From Alicycliphilus denitrificans K601 (GTDB taxonomy: Bacteria; Pseudomonadota; Gammaproteobacteria; Burkholderiales; Burkholderiaceae_C): 64,000 nucleotides of DNA. The position numbers and the translations under genes were made by a program. Shown here piece by piece: positions 51,487 through 60,468 of this stretch. Under the pieces are notes generated by a model. It worked only from the letters and a program-made list of their open reading frames with translations. It was not told the DNA's origin and did not search any database. Numbering within the stretch: position 1 is the stretch's first letter; each line of letters opens with the position of its first letter. The DNA lies in the NCBI RefSeq assembly GCF_000204645.1, contig NC_015422.1, positions 3,241,001-3,305,000 on the forward strand, given 5' to 3'.

Positions 51487-52638
51487 ATGGCTGAACGTGT
51501 CATTCCTCTCGTGGACCACCGCAGCAGGCCGCTGCGGCCCGCCGTGCCGGCGACCGCCGCCGCGGCCGCCATGCCCGCCACGGGAGAGCTGTACGACACG
51601 CGCGCGCGGCCGCTGCGCGACCTGCGCATCAGCGTGACCGACCGCTGCAACTTCCGCTGCAGCTACTGCATGCCCAAGGAAGTGTTCGACAAGCACTACC
51701 GCTACCTGCCGCACAGCGACCTGCTGAGCTTCGAGGAGATCACGCGGCTGGCGCGGCTGTTCATGGCGCACGGGGTGCACAAGATCCGCCTGACGGGCGG
51801 CGAGCCGCTGCTGCGCAAGGACCTGGAGCTGCTGGTCGAACAGCTGGCCGGGCTGCGCACCACCGAGGGTCGCGTGCCCGACCTCACGCTCACCACCAAC
51901 GGCTCGCTGCTGGCGCGCAAGGCGCGCGCGCTCAAGGCCGCGGGCCTGCAGCGCGTCACCGTCAGCCTGGACAGCCTGGACGACGCCGTGTTCCGCCGCA
52001 TGAACGACGTGGACTTCCCCGTGGCCGAGGTGCTGGCCGGCATCGAGGCCGCGCAGGCCGCGGGCTTCGGCACCATCAAGGTCAACATGGTGGTCAAGCG
52101 CGGCACCAACGATCACGAGATCCTGCGCATGGCGCGGCACTTCCGCGGCACCGGCATCACGCTGCGCTTCATCGAGTTCATGGACGTGGGCGCCACCAAC
52201 GGCTGGCGCATGGACCAGGTCGTGCCGTCGCGCGAGGTCATCGCGCGCCTGCAGTCCGAACTGCCGCTGGTGCCGCTCTCGCCCACCGCCGTGGGCGAGA
52301 CCGCGCAGCGCTGGGGCTACGCGGGCGCCGACGGCCGCCACGACCCGTCGCTGGGCGAGGTGGGCGTGATCGGCAGCGTTACCCAGGCCTTCTGCGGCGA
52401 CTGCAACCGCGCCCGCCTGTCCATGGAGGGGCGTCTGTACCTGTGCCTGTTCGCCACCCAGGGCTGGGACCTGCGCAGCCTGCTGCGTAGCGACGCCAGC
52501 GACGCGCAGATCAGCGCCGCCATCGCCCACATCTGGCAGGGCCGCGGCGACCGCTATTCCGAGCTGCGCGCCAGCCTGCCGCCCGACCAGGGCGAGGAGC
52601 GCGGGCGGCGCATAGAAATGAGCTACATCGGTGGCTGA
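51487..52638 (+). CDS. moaA: GTP 3',8-cyclase MoaA
   Basis: A 383-residue radical SAM enzyme that starts molybdenum cofactor synthesis from GTP. The N-terminal cluster cysteines C54, C58 and C61 lie in [12 protein letters not shown]. The C-terminal cluster is [11 protein letters not shown] followed by LYLCLF, and the protein ends in the Gly-Gly (IGG) needed for activity. About 30 low-complexity Ala/Pro residues precede the core. An upstream in-frame ATG at 51469 is possible. mobA follows after 3 bases. Confidence 0.95.
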   Translation: MAERVIPLVDHRSRPLRPAVPATAAAAAMPATGELYDTRARPLRDLRISVTDRCNFRCSYCMPKEVFDKHYRYLPHSDLLSFEEITRLARLFMAHGVHKIRLTGGEPLLRKDLELLVEQLAGLRTTEGRVPDLTLTTNGSLLARKARALKAAGLQRVTVSLDSLDDAVFRRMNDVDFPVAEVLAGIEAAQAAGFGTIKVNMVVKRGTNDHEILRMARHFRGTGITLRFIEFMDVGATNGWRMDQVVPSREVIARLQSELPLVPLSPTAVGETAQRWGYAGADGRHDPSLGEVGVIGSVTQAFCGDCNRARLSMEGRLYLCLFATQGWDLRSLLRSDASDAQISAAIAHIWQGRGDRYSELRASLPPDQGEERGRRIEMSYIGG

Positions 52639-52641
52639 CCA

Positions 52642-53274
52642 ATGATCGACACCCACGACATCACGGGCCTCATCCTCGCCGGCGGCCGCGGCTCGCGCAT
52701 GGGCGGCGTGGACAAGGGCCTGCAGAACTTTCGCGGCATGCCGCTGGCGCTGCACGCACTCATGCGGCTCTCACCCCAGGTGGGCAGCGTGATGATCAAC
52801 GCCAACCGCAACCTGTCGGCCTACGAATCGTTCGGCATGCCCGTCTGGCCCGACGGCTTGGCCGACTATGCCGGCCCGCTGGCAGGCTTCCTCTGCGGGC
52901 TGGAGCGCTGCGAGACCCCCTGGCTGCTCACCGTGCCCTGCGACACGCCGCTGTTCCCGGCCGATCTGGCCAGCCGCCTGGCCGCCGCCGCAGCGATCCA
53001 GGGCGCCGACATCGCCATGGCCTCGGCCCCCGAGCAGGAGGACGACGGCAGCACGCGCGTGCGCACCCAGCCGGTGTTCTGCCTGCTGCGCGTGAGCCTG
53101 CTGGAGAGCCTGATGCGCTTCACCCAGGAGGGCGGGCGCAAGATCGACCGCTGGACCGCGCAGCACCCCTGCGCCATCGTGGCCTTCGACCAGCCTGGCG
53201 ACGACCCGCTGGCCTTCCGCAACGCCAACACCCTGGCCGAGCTGCACGCGCTGGAGGGCCAGGGGTCGCCATGA
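52642..53274 (+). CDS. mobA: Molybdenum cofactor guanylyltransferase MobA
   Basis: A 210-residue nucleotidyltransferase. [18 protein letters not shown] at residues 10-27 is the signature GTP-binding loop, and VPCDTPLFP is the metal-site Asp motif. It adds GMP to molybdopterin to form the bis-MGD used by nitrate reductase and formate dehydrogenase-type enzymes. It lies between moaA and moeA and overlaps the following GNAT gene by ATGA. Confidence 0.94.
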   Translation: MIDTHDITGLILAGGRGSRMGGVDKGLQNFRGMPLALHALMRLSPQVGSVMINANRNLSAYESFGMPVWPDGLADYAGPLAGFLCGLERCETPWLLTVPCDTPLFPADLASRLAAAAAIQGADIAMASAPEQEDDGSTRVRTQPVFCLLRVSLLESLMRFTQEGGRKIDRWTAQHPCAIVAFDQPGDDPLAFRNANTLAELHALEGQGSP

Positions 53275-53846
53275 CGCGGGAGCCTGCCGCCGCCCCGCGC
53301 ATCACCGTCCTGGCAGCCGCGCACGCACCGGCCTACAAGGCGCTGCGCGACGAGGCCCTGCGCTGCGCCCCCGAGGCCTTCACCAGCGACTACGCCACGG
53401 CCGTGCAGCGGCCGGCCCAGTCCTACGCGCCGCGCCTGTCCATGCCCGCGGACGAAGGCTTTTTCCTGGGCGCGTGGGATGCGGACGGCGCGCTGCTGGG
53501 CAGCATCGGCTGCCAGCGCGAGGAACGGGCGCAGCAGCGCCACATGGCCACCGTGGTCGCCATGATGGTGGCGCCGCAGGCGCAGCGCCGCGGCATCGGC
53601 CGGCAGCTGCTGCGCGCCTGCCTGGCGCAGGCCGAGCGCATGGCCGGCCTGGAGCAGCTGGTGCTTACGGTCACGGCCGGCAACGCGCACGCCGTGCGCC
53701 TGTACCAGCGCGCGGGCTTCACGCCCTACGGCCTGCTGCCGCGGGCCATCGTGGTGGCGGGCGTGGGCCACGACAAGCTGCACATGCTGCGGCTCCTTCC
53801 CTCATCGCCCCTGTGGCAACCCATTGCACCCCATGAAGACCATTGA
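53271..53846 (+). CDS. GNAT family N-acetyltransferase
   Basis: A 191-residue acetyltransferase with the acetyl-CoA binding motif [19 protein letters not shown] (about residues 100-118) and the typical [17 protein letters not shown] segment. The substrate is unknown. It is locked between mobA and moeA with a 4-base overlap on one side and 14 bases on the other, which points to co-translation with Mo-cofactor genes; a functional link is not established. Confidence 0.9.
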   Translation: MTREPAAAPRITVLAAAHAPAYKALRDEALRCAPEAFTSDYATAVQRPAQSYAPRLSMPADEGFFLGAWDADGALLGSIGCQREERAQQRHMATVVAMMVAPQAQRRGIGRQLLRACLAQAERMAGLEQLVLTVTAGNAHAVRLYQRAGFTPYGLLPRAIVVAGVGHDKLHMLRLLPSSPLWQPIAPHEDH

Positions 53847-55191
53847 CCAGATCGCCGCCGAACTGCAGGGCTACGACCCGCAGGCGCTGCGCGCGGCCGA
53901 CGTGAACGCCTTCCTGCAGCGCCTCGTGGCGCCCGTCGCCGAGGCCGAGGAGGTCGGCATCTTCGACGCCCTGGGCCGCGTGCTGGCGCGCGACGTGGTC
54001 TCGCCCATCAGCGTGCCACCACACGACAACTCGGCCATGGACGGCTATGCCTTCGACGGCGCGCAGCTCGCGTCCGGCCACGCGCTGCTGCTGCGCCCCG
54101 TGGGCCCCACGGCCTTCGCCGGCGCGGCCTGGACGGGCCGGGTGGGCGCGGGCGAATGCGTGAAGATCATGACCGGCGCCATCATGCCCGCGGGGCTGGA
54201 CACGGTGGTGCCGCAGGAACTCACCAGCGCCGGGCCGGACGGCACCATCCATATCGCCGCCAGCGTGCTGCGCCGCGGGGACAACCGGCGCCTGCTCGGC
54301 GAAGACCTCATGCAGGGTTGCGTGGCGCTCTCGAAAGGCGAGCTGCTCACGCCTGCCGCCATTGGCCTGGTGGCCAGCCTGGGCCTCAAGACGGTCACCG
54401 TCCACCGGCGCCTGCGCGTGGCCTACTTCTCCACCGGCGACGAGATCCTGAGCCTGGGCGAACCGCCGCGCGAGGGCGCGGTGTACGACAGCAACCGCTA
54501 CACCGTCTTCGGCCTGCTCACGCGGCTGGGCGTACAGGTGATCGACCTGGGCGTGGTGCGCGACGACCCCGCGCTGCTGGAGGCCGCCTTTCGCCGCGCG
54601 GCCGCCGAGGCCGACGCCATCATCACCAGCGGCGGCGTGAGCGTGGGCGAGGCCGACCACACGCGCACCATGATGCGGCAGCTGGGCGACGTGGCCTTCT
54701 GGCGCATCGCCATGCGCCCGGGCCGGCCCATGGCCGTGGGGCGCATCCGATCGGAATTGCAAGGAAAAACGGCCTCCAACGACCACCAGCCAAGCGTCAG
54801 CAGCTATCAAAACGAAAGTACCCATGGCGCAGCGGGCGGCAGCGTGCTGTTCGGCCTCCCAGGCAACCCGGTGGCGGTGATGGTCACCTTTCTGGCCTTC
54901 GTGCGCCCCGCCCTGCTGCGCATGATGGGCTGCACGCGAGCCGCGCCGCCGCTGCTGCGCGCCACCAGCGCCGAGCCCATGCGCAAGAAGGCGGGCCGCA
55001 CCGAATACCAGCGCGGCCTGGTCACCCAGGCGGCCGACGGCACGCTGCAGGTGCGCACCACGGGCAACCAGGGCTCGGGCGTGCTCAGCTCCATGGTGCA
55101 GGCCAACGGCCTGATCGTGCTGCACCACGAGCAAGGCAACGTGGCCGCGGGCGACATGGTGGACGTGATGATGTTCGACGGAGTGATCTGA
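53833..55191 (+). CDS. moeA: Molybdopterin molybdenumtransferase MoeA (with repeat-encoded insertion)
   Basis: A 452-residue MoeA that inserts molybdate into adenylated molybdopterin. Family motifs are PPHDNSAMDGYAF, IMTGAIMPAGLDTVVPQE and SGGVSVGEADHT. Just before FGLPGNPVAVMVTF there is an extra segment of about 30 residues starting RSELQGKTASNDHQPS, encoded by a copy of the dispersed repeat at 54755-54817. Homologues as I recall them run directly from the MRPGRPMAVG region to the GLPGNP motif. The insertion is in frame and the downstream sequence is intact, so the enzyme is probably functional. Confidence 0.94.
   Translation: MKTIDQIAAELQGYDPQALRAADVNAFLQRLVAPVAEAEEVGIFDALGRVLARDVVSPISVPPHDNSAMDGYAFDGAQLASGHALLLRPVGPTAFAGAAWTGRVGAGECVKIMTGAIMPAGLDTVVPQELTSAGPDGTIHIAASVLRRGDNRRLLGEDLMQGCVALSKGELLTPAAIGLVASLGLKTVTVHRRLRVAYFSTGDEILSLGEPPREGAVYDSNRYTVFGLLTRLGVQVIDLGVVRDDPALLEAAFRRAAAEADAIITSGGVSVGEADHTRTMMRQLGDVAFWRIAMRPGRPMAVGRIRSELQGKTASNDHQPSVSSYQNESTHGAAGGSVLFGLPGNPVAVMVTFLAFVRPALLRMMGCTRAAPPLLRATSAEPMRKKAGRTEYQRGLVTQAADGTLQVRTTGNQGSGVLSSMVQANGLIVLHHEQGNVAAGDMVDVMMFDGVI
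54755..54817 (+). repeat. Dispersed hairpin repeat copy inside moeA
   Basis: GGCCTCCAACGACCACCAGC then CAAGCGTCAGCAGCTATCAAAACG. It has the GGCCTCCA end and the AGCAGCTATCAAAA end of the family with a partly decayed stem. It is read in frame. Confidence 0.8.
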
Positions 55192-55192
55192 C

Positions 55193-55519
55193 ATGCCTTT
55201 TGCCGCCACCCATCTCACCCAGCCGCCCACGCGCGAAGCCGTTGACCAGTTGCAAGGCCCCGCCGTGCTCGAATTCGGCACGCCCTGGTGCGGCCATTGC
55301 CAGCGCGCCCAGCCGCTCATCGAGCAGGCCCTCAAGGACCAGGCCGGCGTGCAGCACCTCAAGGTCGAGGACGGCCCTGGCCGCCCCCTGGGCCGCAGCT
55401 ACCGCGTCAAGCTCTGGCCCACGCTCATCTTTCTGCGCAACGGCCAGGAGGCGGCCCGCCTAGTGCGCCCGCAGACGGCGCGCGAGATCGAGGAGGCGCT
55501 GCGAGGCATTGCGCCATGA
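55193..55519 (+). CDS. Thioredoxin family protein
   Basis: A 108-residue thioredoxin-fold protein with the active site TPWCGHCQRAQPL at residues 30-42 (CGHC, as in protein disulfide isomerases, rather than the CGPC of thioredoxin) and the cis-Pro in LWPTLIFLRNGQE. There is no signal peptide, so it acts in the cytoplasm. It starts 1 base after the moeA stop and overlaps the next gene by ATGA, so it ends the moa-mob-moe transcription unit together with that gene. Confidence 0.9.
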   Translation: MPFAATHLTQPPTREAVDQLQGPAVLEFGTPWCGHCQRAQPLIEQALKDQAGVQHLKVEDGPGRPLGRSYRVKLWPTLIFLRNGQEAARLVRPQTAREIEEALRGIAP

Positions 55520-55902
55520 CGCCCCTCGCCGAACCGGATCTGCGCCGCCTCGCAGCCGAAGCCGCGGCGCGGCCGCGCTGCGCCGACTGCGCCGGCCTGC
55601 AAAGACCGGGCTGGGAATCGATCTCGGGCGCGACGAATACCGCGCACCTCGAATGCCTGGGGCCGCTGGGCACCGAGGCCGACTGGGACCGGCTGGACGA
55701 ATACCACCCGCACGGCACGAACCTCTGGTCGCCCGACGCGCCCATCGCCCTGGGCTGGCACCCGTACACCCGCTGCGCGCTGTGGCGCTGCCCGCGCTGC
55801 GCGGGAGCCTATCTGCGCTATACGGAATATGGCGGCTATTACGAGGAGGAGCGCATCCGGCCTCTGCGCTCCGAGCTGATCGCGAGCCTCAATCCACCTT
55901 GA
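55516..55902 (+). CDS. Hypothetical protein with cysteine pairs
   Basis: A 128-residue acidic protein that I do not recognise. It has an N-terminal RCADCAGLQRPGWESISG and a later ALWRCPRCAGAYLRYTEYGG, two CxxC pairs that could form a zinc or disulfide site, and aromatic-rich segments. It overlaps the thioredoxin-family gene (ATGA), so the two are co-translated and may work together in thiol chemistry (inference). Its last 14 bases overlap the convergent Bug-family gene. Confidence 0.7.
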   Translation: MTPLAEPDLRRLAAEAAARPRCADCAGLQRPGWESISGATNTAHLECLGPLGTEADWDRLDEYHPHGTNLWSPDAPIALGWHPYTRCALWRCPRCAGAYLRYTEYGGYYEEERIRPLRSELIASLNPP

Positions 55903-56875
55903 CACCCGTCTGGTCGGCCAGCGACTTCCAGAAAGGGATTTCTTCCTGCACGAACCTGGCGAACCTGGCGAACCCGGCAACGTCCAGGTCGGACGCCCGG
56001 GAGTCGAGCTTGCGCAGGCTCTCCACGATCTCGGGCGACTTCACCACCTGCCGCAGGCCGGCATTGAGCCGCGCGACGAGGGCGTCCGGCGTTTTCGCGG
56101 GCACGAACACGCCGTACCAGTTGGTCGCGACGAACTTTGGGTGCCCCAGCTCCTTCATCGTCGGCACCGTGGACAAGACGTTCGAGCGCGCCGCGCCGGT
56201 GGTGGCAAGCGCCTTCACCTTGCCCCCCGCGACGTGCGGCGCGATGGCGCTGGTGCCCTCGAACGCGAAGGCGACGTGGCCGGCGATCACGTCCTGGATG
56301 GCCGGCCCGGAGCCCTTGTAGGGGATGTGCTCGGCCTGCAGGCCGAACTCGATCTTCATCATCTCGGTGAGCAGCTGGTGGGTGCTGCCGCTGCCCGGCG
56401 ACGCGTAGGAATACTTGCCCGGGTTCTTGCGCAGCAGCGCGATGAATTCATCGAAGGTTTTGACGGGCAGGTTCGCGTTGACGTACAGCACCATAGGCAC
56501 GGCCGCCGCCTCGGCTACGGGCTTGAGGTATTCGACCGGGTCGTGGGTCAGCTTGTACAGGTTGCGGCTGACCACGATGTTGGAGCTGTTGCCCAGCAGC
56601 CAGGTGCAGCCGTCGCTCTCGGCCGCGCTGACCTGGGCGGTGCCGATGTTGCCCACCGCGCCGGCCTTGTTCTCGACGACGACGGTGGTGTCCAGCAGCT
56701 TGTTCATGCCCGGCACCAGCATGCGGGCCAGCAGGTCGCTGGAGCCGCCCGGCGGATAGGGGACGACGAACTTGACGATCTTGCAGGGGAAGGCCGCGGA
56801 GGCCTGGGCGAAGGCCGCGCCGCTGGCGGCCGCGGCCAGCAGGGCGCACGCGAGGGAAATGCGGCGAGGGCACAT
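55889..56875 (-). CDS. Bug family (TctC) solute-binding protein
   Basis: A 328-residue periplasmic binding protein. A signal peptide (about residues 1-22, ACALLAAAASGAAFA) is followed by the Bug fold motifs VVPYPPGGSSDLLAR, VVENKAGAVGNIG and the C-terminal GVFVPAKTPDALVARLN. Bug proteins capture carboxylates; most are orphan copies without TctAB membrane partners, as here. AGGAGA precedes the ATG at 56875. The RraA-type gene is just upstream on the same strand, separated by a repeat copy, so the ligand may be a carboxylate used by this cluster. Confidence 0.93.
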   Translation of the reverse strand: MCPRRISLACALLAAAASGAAFAQASAAFPCKIVKFVVPYPPGGSSDLLARMLVPGMNKLLDTTVVVENKAGAVGNIGTAQVSAAESDGCTWLLGNSSNIVVSRNLYKLTHDPVEYLKPVAEAAAVPMVLYVNANLPVKTFDEFIALLRKNPGKYSYASPGSGSTHQLLTEMMKIEFGLQAEHIPYKGSGPAIQDVIAGHVAFAFEGTSAIAPHVAGGKVKALATTGAARSNVLSTVPTMKELGHPKFVATNWYGVFVPAKTPDALVARLNAGLRQVVKSPEIVESLRKLDSRASDLDVAGFARFARFVQEEIPFWKSLADQTGVKVD

Positions 56876-56903
56876 GTTTGTCTCCTGGATGGAAATTTGA
56901 GTG

Positions 56904-56952
56904 AAACAGCCCCTAGCGCCCGTCCATCGGACGTAAGCAGCTATCACTTTTG
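56904..56952 (-). repeat. Dispersed hairpin repeat copy between RraA and Bug genes
   Basis: CCCCTAGCGCCCGTCCATCG then GACGTAAGCAGCTATCACTTTT. The CCCTAGCGC end, the central TCCATC and the AGCAGCTATCA end match the family, though the stem is partly decayed. It lies just after the RraA stop (56955) on the minus strand. Confidence 0.7.
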
Positions 56953-56954
56953 AG

Positions 56955-57632
56955 TTATTTCTGCGAAACGGCGATCGCCTCGAATTCCTTGTCGTGCATC
57001 ACCTCCTCGACGGAGCGTCCGGCGATGACCGCCTGCACCATGCCGTCCTGGCGGCGCGCGATGCGCTCGCCCAGGTCCAGCACTTCCCCAATGCACGCGG
57101 CGGGCACGAAGACCGTGCCGCAGCGGTCGGCGATGACATAGTCGTCCTGCGCCACCCGCACGCCAGCCATCGTGACCGGCTCTCCGGACGAGACCTGCAC
57201 GGCGCGGTTGCGCGCGCTGATCATGGTGATGCCGCGCCCGTAGACGGGGTAGCCGATGGCTTCGCTGCCCTCGATGTCGCGGCTGCAGCCGTCGATCACC
57301 GTGCCGCGGATGCCCTTGGCCTTGGCCGCGTTGGCCACGATGTCGCCCCAGCACGAGATGCCTTCCAGGCCGCCGGCAATGACGAGGATACGGTCGCAGC
57401 CTTTGCTGGCGGCGATCACCGGCGTGATGGGGTGCACGGTGGCGCCGCCGCCGGTCTTGGGTGCGAACTGCAGCGTGGAGGCCCGGCCCACGATCCTGGG
57501 ACAGTTCCACAGCGGCCGGATACCGAAGGTGGCGCCGGGCAGGCCAAAGAAATCGAGAGCGTCGGACACGGTATTCGAGTCCAGCGCCTGCAGGCGGGCG
57601 AGGTGTGCCTCCACGTGGGCGGTATCGGTCAT
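56955..57632 (-). CDS. RraA family protein (class II pyruvate aldolase-like), copy 1
   Basis: A 225-residue protein of the RraA/HMG-CHA aldolase family. The aldolase motif D-x20-R-D is intact, between WGD and CSRD. Members cleave 4-hydroxy-4-methyl-2-oxoglutarate or 4-carboxy-4-hydroxy-2-oxoadipate to pyruvate plus a second keto acid, or decarboxylate oxaloacetate. The intact motif favours an enzyme over an RNase E inhibitor. It is on the minus strand with two solute-binding protein genes, and two more RraA genes lie 2 kb away on the other strand. Confidence 0.88.
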   Translation of the reverse strand: MTDTAHVEAHLARLQALDSNTVSDALDFFGLPGATFGIRPLWNCPRIVGRASTLQFAPKTGGGATVHPITPVIAASKGCDRILVIAGGLEGISCWGDIVANAAKAKGIRGTVIDGCSRDIEGSEAIGYPVYGRGITMISARNRAVQVSSGEPVTMAGVRVAQDDYVIADRCGTVFVPAACIGEVLDLGERIARRQDGMVQAVIAGRSVEEVMHDKEFEAIAVSQK

Positions 57633-57667
57633 CGTCTTGTCCTTGAAAGGTCTGGGAGAAAACGGGG

Positions 57668-58570
57668 CTATGGGGCCTGGAAGGTTTCCATGGGCAGGTC
57701 GCTGGGGTGCGCCCACAGGCGCTGCAGCGATTCGGGCGGCGCCATGTCCAGCGCCACGCCGCGCGGCGGAATCGGCGCCTGGAACCATTTCTTCCACAGG
57801 ACCTGCATCTCGCCGCTGGCCAGCAGCTTGCGAATGGTCACGTCCACCGCGCGCTTGAAGCCGGGGTCGTCCTTGCGCACCATGATCGCGATGGGCTCGG
57901 CGTTGAGCACCTCGCCCACGACGGAAAAGGCGGAGGACTGGCGCGCGTTGGCGATGGATGCACGCAGCACGCCCTGGTCGAGCACCCACGCATCGGCCCT
58001 GCCCGACTCCAGCAGCAGGAAGCTGTCCGCGTGGTCCTTGCCCAGCGACACGTCCTTGAGCTCCAACCCCAGCTCGCGCACCTTGCGGCGCAGGTGCTGC
58101 ACGGAGGTCGTGCCCGTGGTCGCCACCACGACCTTGCCTGCCAGGTCGCGCACCGACCGGATGCCGGAATCGGCGCGCACGGCCAGCCGCACCTCCTCGA
58201 CGTAGGTCGTGAGCGCGAACGCCACCTCCTTCTGCCGCGCCTGCGTGTTCGTGGTGGAGCCGCATTCGATGTCGATCGTGCCGTTGGCCACGAGCGGGAT
58301 ACGGTTCTGCGACGTGACCAACTGGTACCGGGTCTCCAGCCGCGCCAGGCCCAGTTGCGCCTGCACGTCCTCCAGCACCTTGCGGCAGATGTCGACGTGG
58401 AACCCGATGGGCGCGCCATCGGCCCCGGCGTAGGACAGCGGAATCGAGCTATCGCGCACGCCCATGGTGACGGCGCCCGAGGCCTTGATCTTCTCCAGGG
58501 TCTGCGCTTGCACCGGCACGTGCAGGAAGCCCTGCGCCACGAGGGCGCAGGCTGCGAGGTATTTCTTCAT
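57668..58570 (-). CDS. ABC transporter substrate-binding protein (amino-acid type, family 3)
   Basis: A 300-residue periplasmic binding protein with a signal peptide (residues 1-22, ending PVQA). The family 3 motifs are KIKASGAVTMGVRDSSIPLSY, GFHVDICRKVLEDV and the segment GSTTNTQARQKEVAFA, typical of glutamate/aspartate-binding GltI-type proteins. No permease or ATPase gene is adjacent. It stands 36 bases upstream of the RraA copy 1 gene on the same strand and likely forms one transcript with it, so the ligand may be the glutamate-like precursor of the RraA substrate. Confidence 0.9.
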   Translation of the reverse strand: MKKYLAACALVAQGFLHVPVQAQTLEKIKASGAVTMGVRDSSIPLSYAGADGAPIGFHVDICRKVLEDVQAQLGLARLETRYQLVTSQNRIPLVANGTIDIECGSTTNTQARQKEVAFALTTYVEEVRLAVRADSGIRSVRDLAGKVVVATTGTTSVQHLRRKVRELGLELKDVSLGKDHADSFLLLESGRADAWVLDQGVLRASIANARQSSAFSVVGEVLNAEPIAIMVRKDDPGFKRAVDVTIRKLLASGEMQVLWKKWFQAPIPPRGVALDMAPPESLQRLWAHPSDLPMETFQAP

Positions 58571-58723
58571 GGCCTTGTCTCCATGACCTGCCAGCAGGTC
58601 GCGTGTCGTTAAGGGTGTGGCTCCTCTCCCGGCGGCAGGTGCCATGCCGGGAGCCACGCCGACTGTCCACGCCGGGAGCGCCGCCGTAAATTCCGTTTTA
58701 CGGAATGCTGTGATACGCGAAGG

Positions 58724-59650
58724 CTATGGCCTGGGTGTACGGCCCTGGCGGCCCTGTGCGCGCAGCCAGTCCACGGCCTCGTCCACCATCGGATGATGCC
58801 GGCGCGTGTTCCACGCGGCGGCGGCCGTGATCACCATGACCTTTTCCTTCAGCGGCCGCACCACCACGTTGGCGGGCGCCAGCTTGCGCATGGACGCGGG
58901 CACCAGCGCCACGCCCTGGCCGCAGCCCACGTAGGCGATCTGCGAGGTGACGGAGCGCACCTCGTGCAGCACGCGCGGAGAAAAGCCCTGCGTGCGGCAG
59001 ATGTTGACGAGCAGGTCGAAATACGCCGGGGCGACCTGCCGGGCCGGCATCACCCACTGCTCCTCGGCCAGCGACTTCAGCCGCACGCGCGGCTGCGCCG
59101 CCAATGCATGGTCGTGGGACGTCGCGACCGCCAGCCGGTCCTCCATGAGCGGGAGCACGGCGATGCCGCCGCTGCTCACCTCGCCGTCGATGCGCACGAA
59201 GGCCAGGTCCAGCTCGCCCGCCTCCAGGCCGGAGATGGCGTCCACGCTGTCGATCTCGCGCACGAACACCGTCAGGCGCGGATGCGTGCGCCGCAGATGG
59301 TCGAGCAGCGGCGGCACCGTGTCGAGCATGGCCGACGTGATGGCGCCCACGTGCAGCACGCCCGACTGCCCGGCCGCCACCTCGCGCACCACGCGCTCCA
59401 GGTGCTCCACCTGTCGAGCGAACTGGCGCACCGCCGGCAGGATGGCCGCGCCCGCGGGGCTGAGCTGCGTGCCGCGCCGCGAGCGCTCGAACAACTGCAG
59501 CCGCAGCGAGTGCTCCAGAACCTTGATCTGCTCGGTCAGCGGCGGCTGCGACATGGCCAGCCGCGCGGCCGCGCGCCCGAAGTTCTGCTCCTCGGCCACG
59601 GCCAGAAACATCCAGAGTTGGCGGATCAGGCGAAAGTCGATGGTGCTCAT
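58724..59650 (-). CDS. LysR family transcriptional regulator
   Basis: A 308-residue LysR protein with the N-terminal winged HTH (NFGRAAARLAMSQPPLTEQI, about residues 23-42) and an effector domain ending in a basic tail (RRHHPMVDEAVDWLRAQG). GAGGAG precedes the ATG at 59650. It is divergent from RraA copy 2, with 138 bases between starts, and a dyad at 59711-59736 lies in that gap. It probably controls the RraA-aminotransferase operon in response to a pathway acid. Confidence 0.92.
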   Translation of the reverse strand: MSTIDFRLIRQLWMFLAVAEEQNFGRAAARLAMSQPPLTEQIKVLEHSLRLQLFERSRRGTQLSPAGAAILPAVRQFARQVEHLERVVREVAAGQSGVLHVGAITSAMLDTVPPLLDHLRRTHPRLTVFVREIDSVDAISGLEAGELDLAFVRIDGEVSSGGIAVLPLMEDRLAVATSHDHALAAQPRVRLKSLAEEQWVMPARQVAPAYFDLLVNICRTQGFSPRVLHEVRSVTSQIAYVGCGQGVALVPASMRKLAPANVVVRPLKEKVMVITAAAAWNTRRHHPMVDEAVDWLRAQGRQGRTPRP

Positions 59651-59710
59651 GGGGTGCTCTCCTCGCGGCGATTGTGGCGGGCTCCGCTCATCCGCAAACG
59701 GTATCACCCA

Positions 59711-59736
59711 GATAGGTTCATCGTATTTCAACTATC
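59711..59736. promoter_or_regulatory. Candidate LysR operator dyad
   Basis: GATAGGTT at 59711-59718 and AACTATC at 59730-59736 form an imperfect dyad around TCATCGTATTTC, between the LysR gene and RraA copy 2. Shape and location fit a LysR recognition site. It lies about 60 bases from the LysR start and 50 from the RraA start. Confidence 0.5.
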
Positions 59737-59788
59737 AGCATGGCCGCGCCATGATGCCCCCATCCATCCACACGAAGGCCGCTTGACG

Positions 59789-60463
59789 ATGAACCGACAT
59801 ATGCACGCACAGGACCAGGAACTGGTCGCCCTCTTCGACGGCCTGGACACGCCGGGCGTCTCCGACGCCATGGACAAGCTGGGCCTGCACGGCCAGGCGC
59901 TGGGCATCATGCCGCTGGCCAACTACGCCAGGGCCGTGGCGGGCCCGGCCTTCACCGTCAAGTACGTGCCCTCAAGCAACCCGCCCGGCACGGTGGGCGA
60001 CTTCATCGACGATGTGGCGCCCGGCGACGTGATCGTGATCGACAACGACGGCCGTACCGACTGCACCGTCTGGGGCGACATCATGACCCAGTACGCGGGC
60101 CTGCGCGGCATCGCGGCCACGGTGATCGACGGCGTATGCCGCGACGTGGGCAAGGCGCTGGGCGACGGCTACCCCATGTTCACCGCCGGCCGCTTCATGC
60201 GCACGGGCAAGGACCGCGTGCAGGTCGAAACGGTGAACGGCACCGTGGCCATCGGCACCGTGCGCGTGGCCGCGCGCGACATCGTGGTGGCCGATGCAAA
60301 CGGCGTGGTCGTCGTTCCGCGCGGCCACGCCCGAGAGGTGGCCGAGACCGCCCGCAGGATCGAGGAAACCGAATCGCGCATCCGCGAACAGATCGTGCAG
60401 GGCAAGACCCTGGGCGAAGCGCGCGCCGCGCTGGGCTACCACAAGCTGCAGGCCAAGGAGTGA
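59789..60463 (+). CDS. RraA family protein (class II pyruvate aldolase-like), copy 2
   Basis: A 224-residue RraA-fold protein. The aldolase motif D-x20-R-D is intact (VWGD to VCRD, about residues 93-115). The N-terminus DTPGVSDAMDKLGLHGQALG is family-typical, as is the C-terminal helix ETARRIEETESRIREQI. It starts an operon (copy 2, copy 3, aminotransferase) divergent from a LysR gene. Substrate candidates are 4-hydroxy-2-oxo acids. The ATG at 59789 is used; an in-frame ATG four codons later is possible. Confidence 0.88.
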   Translation: MNRHMHAQDQELVALFDGLDTPGVSDAMDKLGLHGQALGIMPLANYARAVAGPAFTVKYVPSSNPPGTVGDFIDDVAPGDVIVIDNDGRTDCTVWGDIMTQYAGLRGIAATVIDGVCRDVGKALGDGYPMFTAGRFMRTGKDRVQVETVNGTVAIGTVRVAARDIVVADANGVVVVPRGHAREVAETARRIEETESRIREQIVQGKTLGEARAALGYHKLQAKE

Positions 60464-60468
60464 GCGCC

